This document shows positions 1 to 10,722 of a stretch of 64,000 nucleotides of DNA, one piece after another. Location of the stretch: positions 176,110,017 through 176,174,016 of the forward strand of contig NC_061513.1 in the NCBI RefSeq assembly GCF_022539505.1, in the 5' to 3' direction. The translations under genes and the position numbers were made by a program. Below the pieces are notes generated by a model that ran no database searches, was not told the origin of the DNA, and was given only the letters and a program-made list of their open reading frames with translations. The stretch comes from Lolium rigidum (Eukaryota > Streptophyta > Magnoliopsida > Poales > Poaceae). How positions within the stretch are numbered: position 1 is the stretch's first letter; the number at the start of each line of letters is the position of its first letter.

Positions 1-65
1 GGAAAGAAATACCGGATGATCCAGTTGAGGCAAGGCGAGTAATTCGACGCTCCAAAGCTTTCACG

Positions 66-1218
66 GTGGTTAAGGGAGAATTATATAAGCGAAGTATTTC
101 AGGCGTCTTGCAAAGATGCGTTACACCCGAAGAAGGAAGAATAATTCTAAAGGACGTACATGAAGGAATATGTGGCCACCACGCAAGTAGTCGAGCTATC
201 GCAGCCAAGGTTTTTCGGGCAGGATTCTACTGGTTGACAGCAATAGAGGACGCTAAGGACATAGTACGAACTTGCGACGCGTGTCAAAGGTTTGCCGCAA
301 AACCTCACTCTCCAGCAGCGAGAGCTAGCACCAATACCTTTGTCATGGCCCTTTGCACAATGGGGACTCGACATGGTTGGCAAGTTACATAAATCGTCGC
401 CGGGAGGAAAGGAATACATGCTAGTAGCTGTCGACAAATTCACAAAGTGGATAGAAGCGAAGCCGATAAATTCACCGGACGGAGCATCCGCAGTAAAATT
501 CATAAAAGACCTCGTCTTCGGGTTTGGAGTGCCCCACGGCATCGTCACGAGACAACGGCGGCAACTTCACGTCCAATGAATTCAAAGACTATTGCGAAGA
601 GGTGGGCATCAAGCTGAACTTTGCATCGGTTGCACATCCTCAAACCAATGGGCAAGTCGAGAAAGCCAATGGCATCATCTGCAATGGCATCAAGAAGCGC
701 TTGTTAGGACCACTAGAAAAAGCTCGACATACCCGGCCCGAGGAACTACCAAGTGTGTTGTGGAGCATCCGAACAACTCCAAATACAGCGACACAAGAAA
801 CTCCGTTTTTCCGGTACATGGAGCGAAGCGGTACTACCAATCGAGATAGAGCACAACTCTCCACGTGTCGCGGAGTATGACGAAGAAACATCGAGAAAAG
901 CATTAGAAGATGATGTGGACGCACTTGATGAAGCTCGAGATGAAGTATTGTCTCGAGTAACCAAATATCAACGAGGACTTGAAGAATTACCACGGTCGAC
1001 GTTTGCGGCCAAGATCTTTTCAGGTGGGCGACCTAGTTCTTCGGCTCACGCAAAAAAGTCATGAAAAACTCGAGTCACCGTGGCTCGGCCCTTACATCGT
1101 CACGGAAGTAATCGGAGGAGGAGCATACGGGATAAAGGACAAGAAGACGAGGGTGGAGGAGCCAAACCCCGGAACGTGGCGCAACTCGGGCGTTTCTACG
1201 CCTAGAGTCGAAATATAG
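66..1218 (+). pseudogene. Gypsy integrase, frameshifted
   Basis: This is the C-terminal part of a Gypsy polyprotein that would insert element cDNA into chromosomes. The zinc-binding H2C2 region is at about 150-300 (HEGICGHHASSR, then CDACQRF). The catalytic core follows in a second frame: WGLDMVG near 385, then DNGGNF near 550 and NGQVEKANG near 650 in a third frame, giving the D, D and E positions. A C-terminal strand-like part (FQVGDLVLR, GPYIVTEV) ends near 1218. At least three frame changes (around 300-390, 545 and 860-1000) break the reading frame, so no functional integrase is made. The protease, RT and RNase H parts would lie left of the window. Confidence 0.88.
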
Positions 1219-1686
1219 TCCTTGTAAAACTTCAATGTACTGAAACGCCCGCGAGTTTTCAGACGCACTCTTTTCCTTTTTCGGGGCACCGAGTGGGGCC
1301 GGAGAAGGTTTTTAATGAGGCGGGCTCGCGGTGCTGCAATATAATAAAGATAGTGGTTATATCACCTTTTTCTTTGTCAACGCGACCAAAGTCATCGCTC
1401 CGACGAATTTCAATATAGTTCATCGATAAAAGAAGAAAAAAAAATCTTGCCTTGGTATTCAAATACCTCGTGAGTCAATAAAAATACAAAATAGTACTCA
1501 ATAAAAGCTCGGGGGCTCATACTTGCCTTCAATATATAAATGCCTTGGTCCACAACCTCGCAAATATATAAATATAGAAAAAAAGTCACCGAAACACTCG
1601 GGGGCTAGGCAAACATAGAAATATAATGGTTGCTTTACAATATGGTCATGGACTACAAAGAAGAAATTTCTACAAGAAGCAAATAA
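1219..1686 (+). other. Non-coding spacer of Tat element
   Basis: This AT-rich stretch lies between the end of integrase and the end of the antisense gene. It contains two copies of the motif CTCGGGGGCT (1508-1517 and 1597-1606), which also sits in the true polypurine tract before the 3' LTR. No coding region is supported here. Confidence 0.6.
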
Positions 1687-4600
1687 CTAGTCTTGATTCA
1701 GTATGTCGTCAAGAGTAACTCTGTTCTCTTCGGGAGCAGCACCAAGAAAGTCGGCATAATGGCCATCGGCAAAAAGTCGGCATCCATCCGAAGAAGGTCC
1801 TCAATCATTTCTTCGGCTATAGGTGTAACCTTCGTGTTAATCCTATCAACACCAACTCTCCGGCGTTTTACCTTTTGATGAACCCTCTCGACAACTTGGG
1901 CAAGGTCAAGCTTTGAGTGACGGATCCGGAGCATGATAAGAGCAAATCGGCACCGGCTACCGGTTGTGCTTTGACAAAATCGTGGATACTGCGAGCATCC
2001 TTGAATCTTTCCATCAATTCAGGGAAGAGTTTTTGGTGAGACATTCCGAGGAAACATGGAGTTGTAAACCATGGATAAGGTTTTGGTACGAAGTGAAGGA
2101 AATCACGGGTTTGAGAAGTACGATCCCGAAATCTGTAATTTGGCGGGTCCTCTCCGGAGTGGCCCAAAACAAAGAACCATGGTCCAAGGAAAGATTGACA
2201 AGGAGGTTTGTCCTAGCATTTACCCTTTCCTCCTCAGCAGCAGCATCAATAAAGGCACCTATCAACACAACGAAGAGACAACCTTTAGAGACAATAGCAT
2301 GAAGATGAAAGATATCACAAGACGAGACAAACATACCCGACATATCTGCACTGGCTTCATTCATTAACTCGAGCATGAAATTTTCTCGAGTAACCGCTTT
2401 TCAGCTTCGAAACAGCAATCTCCTTAGCAGCCATAGCCTCGTGGACTTGCTGAAGGGCAACTTTCTCGGCTTCGGATGATTTACGAGACTGCTCCATCAT
2501 CACAAGTGTTTGCTTTTTCGCATACTGAAGTTGTTGTCGAAGATCATTCAATTCTTGCGACGGGGTATCATCAACGAGTGCGGTATCGATAACGGATCTC
2601 TCCGCGCGGGAAGAAGGCGAAGCATTGGAAGGAGTAGGAATTGGAGTATAGTTATCAAATATCAACTCGAAATTTAAAACAGAACAACATCAAAAAACAG
2701 GCAAAGATAGAGTTCTTCATTAATCTCTCGAGAATAATTACAAGGGCACTACAGTGGGGCTAGGGAAATACGTGTCGCCAAAAGACTACTTTGGCGACAA
2801 GAGCAAAAGAAGCAAAAGAAAAACAGAGGCATGCAACTAGACCTCCGGCCTTGACGAACTAGGAGTCGACGTTGGCTGGATCCCGAGATACGCCAAGATT
2901 TTCTTCGTATTAGGCTTGGCCGCCTTCATCGATGACTTCCACCTCGACTTGTTCTATCGGATCGGTGTCGCCAACCTTCGTCCGGTCGAGAGTCCGCTGA
3001 TCGTCGGCAACCAGAGCAACAGTATTTTCAACCGCTACCTTCATGTTCTCATGGCGCGGCTTCAGCCCAAGATCCTTCCGATGTATTGAACATCTTGGCG
3101 AGGTCAAGGAAAGTCGAAGGTTCCTCTTTCTTCGGGAAGAAGTAGGGGAACAACGCCGACAAAGCCCCACCGGCATTGGCCACACCTTCACGAATTTCCC
3201 GTCCATGGGACTCCGAAAGAGAAAGTGCGTCAAGGAGAGGGTCATTGACAGATTTCTCTAGATCAAAATCTTGGTTGGTTTGGGCTGCCACATAAAACAG
3301 AATGTTAGTCGAAAACCAAGAAACAAGAAGTACAAACAAAAAGAAGGGACAAGCGATATTACTCGGCGTGCGTCGACTTTGCGAATTCAAGCGCTTGATG
3401 ATCCCTTGTTCTCGTGCAACCTCGTGCAGATTTTTGCTCGTGCAAGGCAGATTCAGCATCTTTGAGCCTTTGCTGCAATTCTTCGACACTAGCAGCCTTT
3501 GCCTTGGCATCATCAGCTTCAGCTCTGGCTTCGCTAGCGGCAAGCTCAGCCTTCTTGCGAGACGTTTCACTTTTCTCGAGTTTTCGAGCAAGTGTCTCGG
3601 CACGTTTATTAGCCTCTGCAAGTTTTTCTGTTGAGAAAGGAAAAGAAAGAGAAGAAAGATTAAAAATAGCGACAAGCAGAAGGAGTAAAAATTCGAGGAA
3701 GAACAGCAAAGTACAACAGTCGTTACCTTCGGCTCTGCTGGCATACTCGCGGTACCCAATAAATTGGGATCCGATGCGGATGAGATCCTTGATCATAGGC
3801 TGTCAAAGGAAAATGTAAGAAGGGGAAAAACTTCGGCATTACAAGAGTAAGTGCCCGCAAAAGCAAAATAGAGGAAATATGGATTTCGATAAACTTACAT
3901 CATCTAAGAGCTGCGACGAAGAGCTGCCCAATTGAGGAGGAGGCTCAACGACCACTTCAATCCTTGCCCTTTTTGGCGAAGGGACAAGGGGGCTTGACGG
4001 TGGAGTAGTGGTGACGACGTTTTGTTGAGGAGGCGATGTTTCTTCTCCTTCAACTAACGTGTCTGAAACAAGCACAGTACGTGACGTGCTGGTCCGAGGA
4101 GCTACGTCAGTAACTGGTACTTCTTCCTCATCACTAGTAAACAAAAGTCGACAGTACAAAAAGCAGAACAGAGTTAAAAACCTTTCGAGTACATCAAACA
4201 AAAGGAGGAGAGATAAAATTGACTTACGAGCTGATGAGGGACTCAAAATAAGGATCATAAGCTGCCTTCGGATCTGAAGGAACAACTTCTTCAGCCTTAG
4301 AAATGCCAGAATCCTCGACTTCAGTCCTTTTCCTTTTGTTCTTCGGAGAAACAGCAGGAGGAAGGGATTCAGTCGATTCACTGGCCTCAGACTCAGCCTC
4401 TCTCTCGTGAGAAGCCGCAGATTTATGAGAACCCGCAATTTCACTTTCAGGAACAGAAGAGCCCTGAGTATCGTCGGCAACGATGGTCATTTCTTCGACC
4501 TCTCCACCCTCAGGAAGAGGAGGAAGGGAAGTTATACTACGATGATCCTGAAAAAATAGAAACCAAAGAAAAGTAAAGACATGACAATACAATGAGATGC

Positions 4601-5597
4601 AAGAAAAAAGGTGCAACAAGATAAAAACGCGGAAAGACAAAACACCTTGGGGAGTGGATTGGTGGAGCTGTATGGTTCCACACGACAAGAAGAAGGAACT
4701 GGATCTTTGCCCAGGCGAGAAAGTCTTCGAATCAACTTCTCCAAGTCCTTGGTGGAAAGGTTCCCGGAGATTCTGTTGGCGTCATTTTCACCAGAATACG
4801 TCCAAAGGGGATTTTTGCGAGCCTGAAGAGGCTGCACTCTAATCCTAAGGAAGTAAGCAGTGATTTGAACACCAGATAGTTCCTCGCCTCGAGTATTTTG
4901 AAGCTGGCGAATGCGGGACATGAGCGCCTCTGTCGCCTTTTTCTCTTCCTCAGAAGCTTCGGCATCCCAGGAGCGACGGCGCTGAATTTTGGCGTTCCCA
5001 TCGAAGGGAATTATGTTGTGCTCAACGGAGTTGGCGCTTTCTTCGTGAATGTAAAGCCACTTCTTGCGCCATCCTTGGACAGAATCAGGAAACTTGACGT
5101 CGAAATAATCGACATCAGTACGAATACAGATAACAACGCCACCTATGTTATAAGTGACGTTGTGGGAGCCATTGCGGCGGAGGCGAGAAGATGCGTTTCC
5201 AAAGAGCCCAATTAGGAGCGACTCCAAGAAAGCACTCGCAAAGGGTGATAAAAATAGAAATGTGAAGGATGGAATTGGGGGTCAGATGATGCAGTTGAAT
5301 CCCATAGACAAAGAGAAGACCGCGGAGGAAATCATGAATTGGGGTAGAAAGGCCGCGGATCAGATGGTCAACAAAACTAACCCGATACTCCATTGGAGGC
5401 TTGGGATAGCTTTCTTCACTGGGAAAGCGGATGGCGCCTTCCTTCTTCGTCAGGCCAAGCCTTTTCATCAGGTTGGCGTCTTGGTTGGAGATCTTGGATC
5501 TCTCCCACTCAAGATCTTCGGCGGCCATCGCGGACTCGGAGTGCTTGTGGCGGGTCAAACGTGCACGCGGCGGCATCCACGGAAGCGGGTTGAGCAA
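1687..5597 (-). pseudogene. Antisense multi-exon gene of Tat element (gypsy-type domain plus coiled coil)
   Basis: This gene is transcribed against the element. The first exon (5597-4646) carries the plant domain annotated as 'putative gypsy type transposon' (PF04195 type): LTPNSILHISIFITLCECFLG, WALWKRIF, then a WLYIHEE region. GT-AG introns can be read with exons near 4547-4228, 4133-3899, 3799-3727, 3627-3363, 3284 to about 2910, about 2672-2337, and 2258-1687. The exon at 3627-3363 is Ala/Glu/Lys-rich and coiled-coil-like, as is 2560-2370. The stop (TAG) is at 1689-1687. A TATA box lies about 105 bp upstream. A methionine at 5576 is an alternative start. Frameshifts occur near 5150-5230, 3050, 2110, 1930 and 1760, so this copy is probably dead. 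Proteins of this sort are common in grass genomes; their function is unknown. Confidence 0.75.
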
Positions 5598-5703
5598 TGT
5601 ATGCGAGAGCGGGAAATCGGCGAAGATTGGGCGCAGAGGAAGATTTGCGAAGAGGAGCAGGTGAGCGGCGCAAGCGAGGGGATGAACGGAGGTTGAAGAC
5701 GAG

Positions 5704-5714
5704 GTTTATATAAG
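5704..5714 (-). promoter_or_regulatory. TATA box of the antisense gene
   Basis: On the minus strand the bases read TTATATAAACC, about 105 bp upstream of the first methionine of the antisense gene. The position fits a plant core promoter, so the antisense gene appears to have its own promoter independent of the LTRs. Confidence 0.5.
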
Positions 5715-6090
5715 AATTGGGTGAAGCGAGTGCACCGTTGGATGAGGAAATCGTGTGGCGAGAATTGATCTTCTAGTTACAAGGGCAAAAAGTATTTTTA
5801 CCGGGATAGGCGTTACCGTACGTGCACCGGAAAAGCGGAGGACGTGTGTCCCCCACTTCCACGACGTGTCAATATGGTGGGAACGATGGACCCACAAAGC
5901 GAGAAAAATATCGACCGAGTGATAGAGTTGAAGAAAATTTGACAAGGGAAAATATGTCGACAAGAGAAAGGAGAATGGCGACAGGATAAGTTATTTGAAT
6001 GCATCGGGAGCCTTTGGTCGAAACAAGTTTTTGCCCAAATGCTCGGGGGCTACTTCGAAAAAAGAAAAATTTCGACAATGGCAAATATAG

Positions 6091-6345
6091 AAAATGTTGA
6101 GCCTACGATCAAGCACAAGTTCTTGGCCGTAGCCTCGGAGCTACTCCCATCAGGAGCGCTGTTCGCGCACCCGATAAAAAAAAAGAGAGAAGAAGAAGGA
6201 GGAAAGAATATCAGGAGATAATGGCAATATAGTGACAAGGTGGATTAAAATGTTGAGCCTACAACCAAGCACAAGTTCTTGGCTGTAGCCTCGGGGGCTA
6301 CTCCCATCGGGAACGCTGTTCGCGTGCCCGATGAAATTAACAAAG
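6091..6345 (+). repeat. Tandem duplication, period about 156 bp
   Basis: Two units begin AAAATGTTGAGCCTAC at 6091 and 6247. Each continues with AAGCACAAGTTCTTGG, a CTCGG..GCTACTCCCATC block and a GCTGTTCGCG block. The second unit is shorter and keeps the intact CTCGGGGGCTAC motif; the first has CTCGGAGCTAC. Confidence 0.75.
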
Positions 6346-6935
6346 GAAAAATGGAACAAGCAAGATAGTATATTTCGAGTTATCATTAACTCTCCATATA
6401 CTCCCATCGGGAAAGCAATATAAGTCATATTTGACTCAATAAAATGTGCCATTCCAACAGCCGGAAAAGCACTCGACAATATATTCTCGGAACGCCGAAG
6501 TTGCGATCAATTTCCGAATGCCGCAAAAATTGCGAAGGTAAGACCCCGGACCTATTCTCGCTGGGCGTGGCATCGCTAAAGACTGCGCTCTGCTACTTTT
6601 ATCCGTATCAACGGATACGAAGAAAAATCCTAACGGACGCGTTAGGTACTCGATAAATTTAGTCGGGACTCGACGGAATGGTAAGACCTTAAGCGGCGCT
6701 CGTCGAAGTTTACACCAGTATCCCGAAATCATGTCCAGGGACGTGATTTTGAAGTAGGTTTTTGCGGATTGCCACTAGAGCAGTTAACTAGTACCTGATC
6801 CGTCAGATGAACTAGCCCCAACTACCAATATCCCTGTACAATATAGAATTTTTATGAGAAAAAGTATAAAAGTTAGAGCTTTCGAGTAAAAATAAACAGT
6901 GGAGATTTTCCCTGATTCTACGATTCAAGCAAAAT

Positions 6936-6947
6936 CTCGGGGGCTAC
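6936..6947 (+). other. Polypurine tract of Tat element
   Basis: CTCGGGGGCTAC directly precedes the LTR start TGACATAGG. Its position marks it as the priming site for plus-strand DNA synthesis, although it is pyrimidine-interrupted. Confidence 0.6.
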
Positions 6948-7330
6948 TGACATAGGCATCCCAAATGGGCCTGCCTAATATAGTACCCGGGGTTTATTGA
7001 GGGCCCACTACCCGAAGAATAAGAAGACTCGAGAGCCCAAGGTGTATTTAAGGAAAAGATAGAGTTGTAATAGGAAGTGTTATTTGTAATCGGCGGGATG
7101 AGTTAGAAACCGTCCCGGACTCGTAATCCTTGTATAGCACGAATCCCTCGGCTCCACCTATATAAAGGGGGGTCGAGGGACGAGAAGATCATCGGATCAT
7201 TGTCTGCAAACCCTAGTTTTCATATTCGTCGAGTACTTTTCGGCTGAAACCTTCGAGATCTACTTGCCCTCTACTTCTAACTAAACCCTAGCCTATAATC
7301 CATAGGCATTGACAAGTTAATCCCTTGTCA
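6948..7330 (+). repeat. 3' LTR of Tat element
   Basis: The LTR starts TGACATAGGC and ends CCCTTGTCA (383 bp). A TATA box (CTATATAAAGG, 7159-7168) lies in the middle. Its end, TAGGCATTGACAAG...CCCTTGTCA, closely resembles the end of the second Tat-like LTR at 25234, so the two elements are related. Confidence 0.8.
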
Positions 7331-7501
7331 CCGGGAGGCTCCCAGGACTGCTGGTGGATCCTGGTCCCTCGGGCAACGGCCCGCAATGCTCCTGGCGGTT
7401 GCGAGGGCGTGCCACCTGACCTATACCTGGTCAGGAAGGTGATGGATTGCTTCGACTAGTTTCCTGCATGGCAAACACGTAAACATTAAATACGAGCCCC
7501 G

Positions 7502-7544
7502 ATCGGCTCTTAGGTTTCCCTGTGGATCGGCTCAAAGAGCCGAT
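7502..7544. repeat. Hairpin, 10-bp arms
   Basis: ATCGGCTCTT (7502-7511) pairs with AAGAGCCGAT (7535-7544) across a 23-nt loop. Confidence 0.8.
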
Positions 7545-7895
7545 TGCCCCATGGTTCACGTTAGATTTATAATGACATGAGGATCATGCTTTATCGATAT
7601 CAAGTTAAACCAATCTACGATAGTCTAGGGTTTTCACCGCATAACCGGAACATCCTACGCGTAATTGAGCCTAGCAGATACGTAAGATAATGGAAAACCA
7701 GCCCTAAAGAGGCCTAAAAACCAACATGAAGTTGATCCCCGGAACAATCCCTCTAGGACTTAATAAACCACACCTTACACACTACCGGATCGTTCAACCC
7801 GTTTGTAAGGCCTAACCATGCGGATATCAAACCAATCCTTGAAGAACAAGGAACAACTATAACGGATCAGATCTACTAAATAAAGAACAAGCACG

Positions 7896-7934
7896 ATGCT
7901 GCCCTTACACCTAAGATAGGTGTAAGGGCAGCAT
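7896..7934. repeat. Hairpin, 18-bp perfect arms
   Basis: ATGCTGCCCTTACACCTA (7896-7913) pairs perfectly with 7917-7934, with a 3-nt AGA loop. Confidence 0.95.
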
Positions 7935-8009
7935 GATATCGAGGGGTAGCGTAGCTAAGCAAGTATATCATGAAAGTATCGATGTCAGCCCCAAAACATC
8001 CACGATAAG

Positions 8010-8051
8010 GGTGTTGCTCGCCACCAAAAAGGCTTCAGCACGAGCAACACC
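8010..8051. repeat. Hairpin, 11-bp arms
   Basis: GGTGTTGCTCG (8010-8020) pairs with CGAGCAACACC (8041-8051) across a 20-nt loop. Confidence 0.9.
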
Positions 8052-8070
8052 AATAACGAATAAACTGATA

Positions 8071-8101
8071 CTGCCTAGATCGCAAGATGCGATCTAGGCA
8101 G
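8071..8101. repeat. Hairpin, 14-bp perfect arms
   Basis: CTGCCTAGATCGCA (8071-8084) pairs with TGCGATCTAGGCAG (8088-8101). The loop is again AGA. Confidence 0.95.
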
Positions 8102-8258
8102 CATGTTGCTTACCCGGGAGAAACCCTCGAAACAAGGGGTGGAGATGCGCCTAGATTGATTTGTTGTGAACGTGATCGTCCTCCTTTCTCAATAACCCTA
8201 GATAAATATTTATAGTCCGTAGACTTTCTATCTTGGGAATAAACCCAGCTGTATACGA

Positions 8259-10359
8259 CTAAAGTCTATCTCTTAATTCTAAATCTACCATAATATACAG
8301 ATACACGGGCAATCTAGCCCGAATTCTCGCACAAGGCCGTGCCAGAGACACTTCATATGCATGTCCTCTAAGCCTTTCTTCGATCACGGCCCATCTCCGG
8401 AGTTGGTTAAAATCTGGTGATAACAGTAAGACTTTCGTTAGCGGATCTGCAAGCATATATTTTATCCTTATATGCTCGAGACTTATAGTTTGATCCTAGA
8501 TCTTGTGTTTCACAACATAATACTTAACCTCAATCGGTTTCGTAGCATTACTCGACTTGTTGTTGTGAGCATAAAATACTGTGGGCTGATTGTCGTAGTA
8601 CATCTTTAGTGGTTTGTCAATACAATCTACAACTTTCAAGTCGGGTATAAATTTCTTTACCATAATGCCTATCTCGTGGCTTCATAGCATGCTATAAATT
8701 CTGCATACATCGTGGATGATGCAACTAGTGTATGTTTGGAGCTTCTCCCCAAAATATCCCCCCCTGCGAGAGTGAATACATATCCAGATGTGGATTTTCT
8801 ATCATCTTTATCTCTCATAAAATCTGCATCTGAATACCCTATTATTTCTATGGAATTAGATCTTCTATATGTTAGCATGTAGTTCTTTGTGCCTTTCACA
8901 TAACGCAATGCATTCTTTACCATTTTCCAGTGTTCAAAACCTGGATTTTCTTGATATCTACCGAGTACTCCGGTGATAAAAACTAAGCCAGGGCGAGTGC
9001 ACACTTGTGCATACTGTAGGCTTCCAATGGCCGAAGCATATGGAACTGCTTTCATTTGAATGAGCTCGTATTGCTTTTGGGGACTTTGAAATTTTCCAAA
9101 ACTATCACCCTTGACTATAGGGGCGGGTGTGGCGTTGCTCTTATGCATATTATACTTAGTTAGAATCTTTTCTAAATAAGCCTTTTGCAATAATCCTAGT
9201 ACTCTATTTTTCCTATCTCGATGAATTTCTATGCCCAAAACATATGATGCTTCACCAAGATCTTTCATATAAAAATTTGAGGACAAGAGCTTCTTTGTTT
9301 CTTGCAGTAGACTAACATCACTGCTTGCAACCAGAATATCATCCACATACAAGATTAGGAAAATATATTTCCCACTTTTAAACTTTGCATAAATGCAGTT
9401 GTCCTCAATATTTTCTTTAAATCCAAATCTCTTAATTGTTTTATTAAACTTTAGATACCACTGTTTGGAGGCTTGGTTTAGTCCATAAATGGATTTCTTT
9501 AGGTGGCATCCCATTTCTTCCCTGCCCTCCATGATAAAACCCTTGAGTTGTTTCATGTAGACATTTTCTTCTAAATCCCCGTTTAAAAATGTCGTCTTTA
9601 CATCTATTTGATGCAACTCTAAATCAAAATGTGGAACTAGTGCCATTATGATTCTAAAGGAATCATTACATGAGACTGGAGAAAATGTCTCATTATAATC
9701 TATCCCTTCTGACTGCGTAAATCCTTTTGCCACAAGCCGTGCTTTCTACTTTTCTACATTCCCATTGGAGTCATATTTTATTTTGTATACCAACTTGCAG
9801 CCCACTATTTTGGCTCCTTTAGGAATATTTTCTAAGACCCAAACATTGTTGGCACTCATCGATCTCATTTCGTCTTCCATGGCATCCACCCACTTTGATG
9901 AATCTGGGCTTCTCATGTCTTCTTCATATGAAGTGGGATCACCTTCCATATGAACTGTTTCTGTGTTGTAACTTTGTAATCAGTCAAAATGGTTGATTTT
10001 CTAGCTCTTCTAGACCTTCTAAGGGCTTCATTATCTGGAGCATTCTGTCCCTCAACTTGTGGCTCAGCTTCTGGAGGTGGTTGTTGTTGCTCCCTTTCAT
10101 GCTCAACAAATGGTTCATTTGGCTCCTGGTGGACAGGTTCCGAATTTTCACGCATCGTTGTCATGGGTGGAGTCACAACATGCGCTCGCACCACAATCGC
10201 AGGGATTATCGGTGCTGGTGCACATGGTAGCGCAAAAAATGGCTCCTGAGTCACCGGATTAGATGCATGCACCCTCTTCTCCTCGAGATCAATTTTTCGA
10301 GCTACCATGCTCCCCCTCATCATTTCGTCCTCTAAGAAGACATCATGTCTTGTTTCCAC
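8259..10359 (-). pseudogene. Copia reverse transcriptase / RNase H, broken
   Basis: This is the 3' part of a Ty1/Copia polyprotein (copies RNA into DNA and degrades the RNA template). From the N-terminal side: an integrase-RT linker rich in Pro/Glu (10359-9913), the RT start with KWVDAMEDEMRSM (9949-9746), the RT body with QIDVKTTFLNGDLEE, SIYGLNQASKQWY and the catalytic LYVDDILVAS near 9350, then RNase H with YSDADF, DRKSTSGYVF and ASSTMYAEF (9733-8669). MLADPLTK near 8450 marks the polyprotein end. A stop after VEK near 9745 and further frame breaks after 8669 and after the ADPLTK motif show decay. Copia is certain; the lineage within Copia is not. Confidence 0.85.
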
Positions 10360-10408
10360 AAACTTTGTGTATTTATCTGGACAGTAGAAACGATAACCTT
10401 TTGACTTT

Positions 10409-10722
10409 ACACGATGGCGTTCTCAATTGTGTTCTTTACAAATATCGTGCATTTCTTATTGGCTGTCAGCCACTTTCTGTTCTCTAGGGTGTAGGCCATC
10501 TCCACAGGAGCATGGTCCTTTTTCTTTCTGTCCCATGCATCATCATCATCATCATCCTTGTCATCCCTGACAGGTCAGCATGCTTTGTGGATTGCGGTGT
10601 TTCAAGCACCCAGTCCACCTCAGCACATACGAAGGCGAAATTCACCTTCTTCCTCCACTCAGTGTAGTTATCCCCTTTTAGGGTGGGAACATCCTTGATG
10701 CAGCTTATCAAGTAGTAACCTC
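10409..10722 (-). pseudogene. Copia gag, second exon, fused to pol remnant by a deletion
   Basis: The sequence KDVPTLKGDNYTEWRKK with VDWVLETPQ is a plant Copia Gag N-terminal region. It begins right after a splice acceptor (CAG at 10725-10723) and runs to about 10430, with a frame change in an Asp-rich run near 10540. It then runs into the polyprotein linker (SKGYRFYCPDKYTKF region) at about 10409-10415. Most of Gag, all of protease and most of integrase are missing at that junction. Confidence 0.65.

Larger units (their letters stand above)
5598..6947 (+). other. 3' untranslated region of Tat element
   Basis: No coding region is supported. The stretch holds the antisense promoter, a tandem duplication (6091-6345), copies of CTCGGGGGCT at 6042-6051 and 6290-6299, a diverged one near 6132, and the functional-looking copy at 6936-6945 directly before the LTR. 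Confidence 0.6.
1..7330 (+). mobile_element. Tat-lineage Ty3/Gypsy retrotransposon, 3' part
   Basis: This is the 3' portion of a long Gypsy element whose 5' part lies left of the window. In order it holds a broken integrase (66-1218), spacer, an antisense intron-containing gene (1687-5597, minus), a 3' untranslated zone with repeats, a polypurine tract ending at 6947 and the 3' LTR (6948-7330). An extra antisense gene between integrase and 3' LTR is a known habit of Tat-lineage elements in grasses. The lineage call rests on that layout and on the integrase sequence; the family is not named. The right TSD would begin at 7331, but the partner copy is outside the window. Confidence 0.85.
7331..8258 (-). 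mobile_element. LTR or leader fragment with hairpin series, minus orientation
   Basis: No coding region. Read on the minus strand, a TATA box (CTATAAATATTTATC, 8203-8216) is followed by a transcribed-looking stretch with four perfect inverted repeats (see hairpins), then a GC-rich leader ending against the Tat LTR at 7331. This fits the promoter, R and U5 parts plus leader of an LTR retrotransposon, but I cannot fix either LTR edge and do not recognise the family. Confidence 0.5.

Noticed and set aside
147..548. Minus-strand ORF of 133 codons over the integrase
   Set aside because: It is the reverse frame of a well-recognised integrase and has no motif of its own.
7331..7360. GC-rich sequence after the Tat LTR as a primer site, making it a 5' LTR
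   Set aside because: A polypurine tract lies left of the LTR and no tRNA-complementary site follows it, so it is the 3' LTR.
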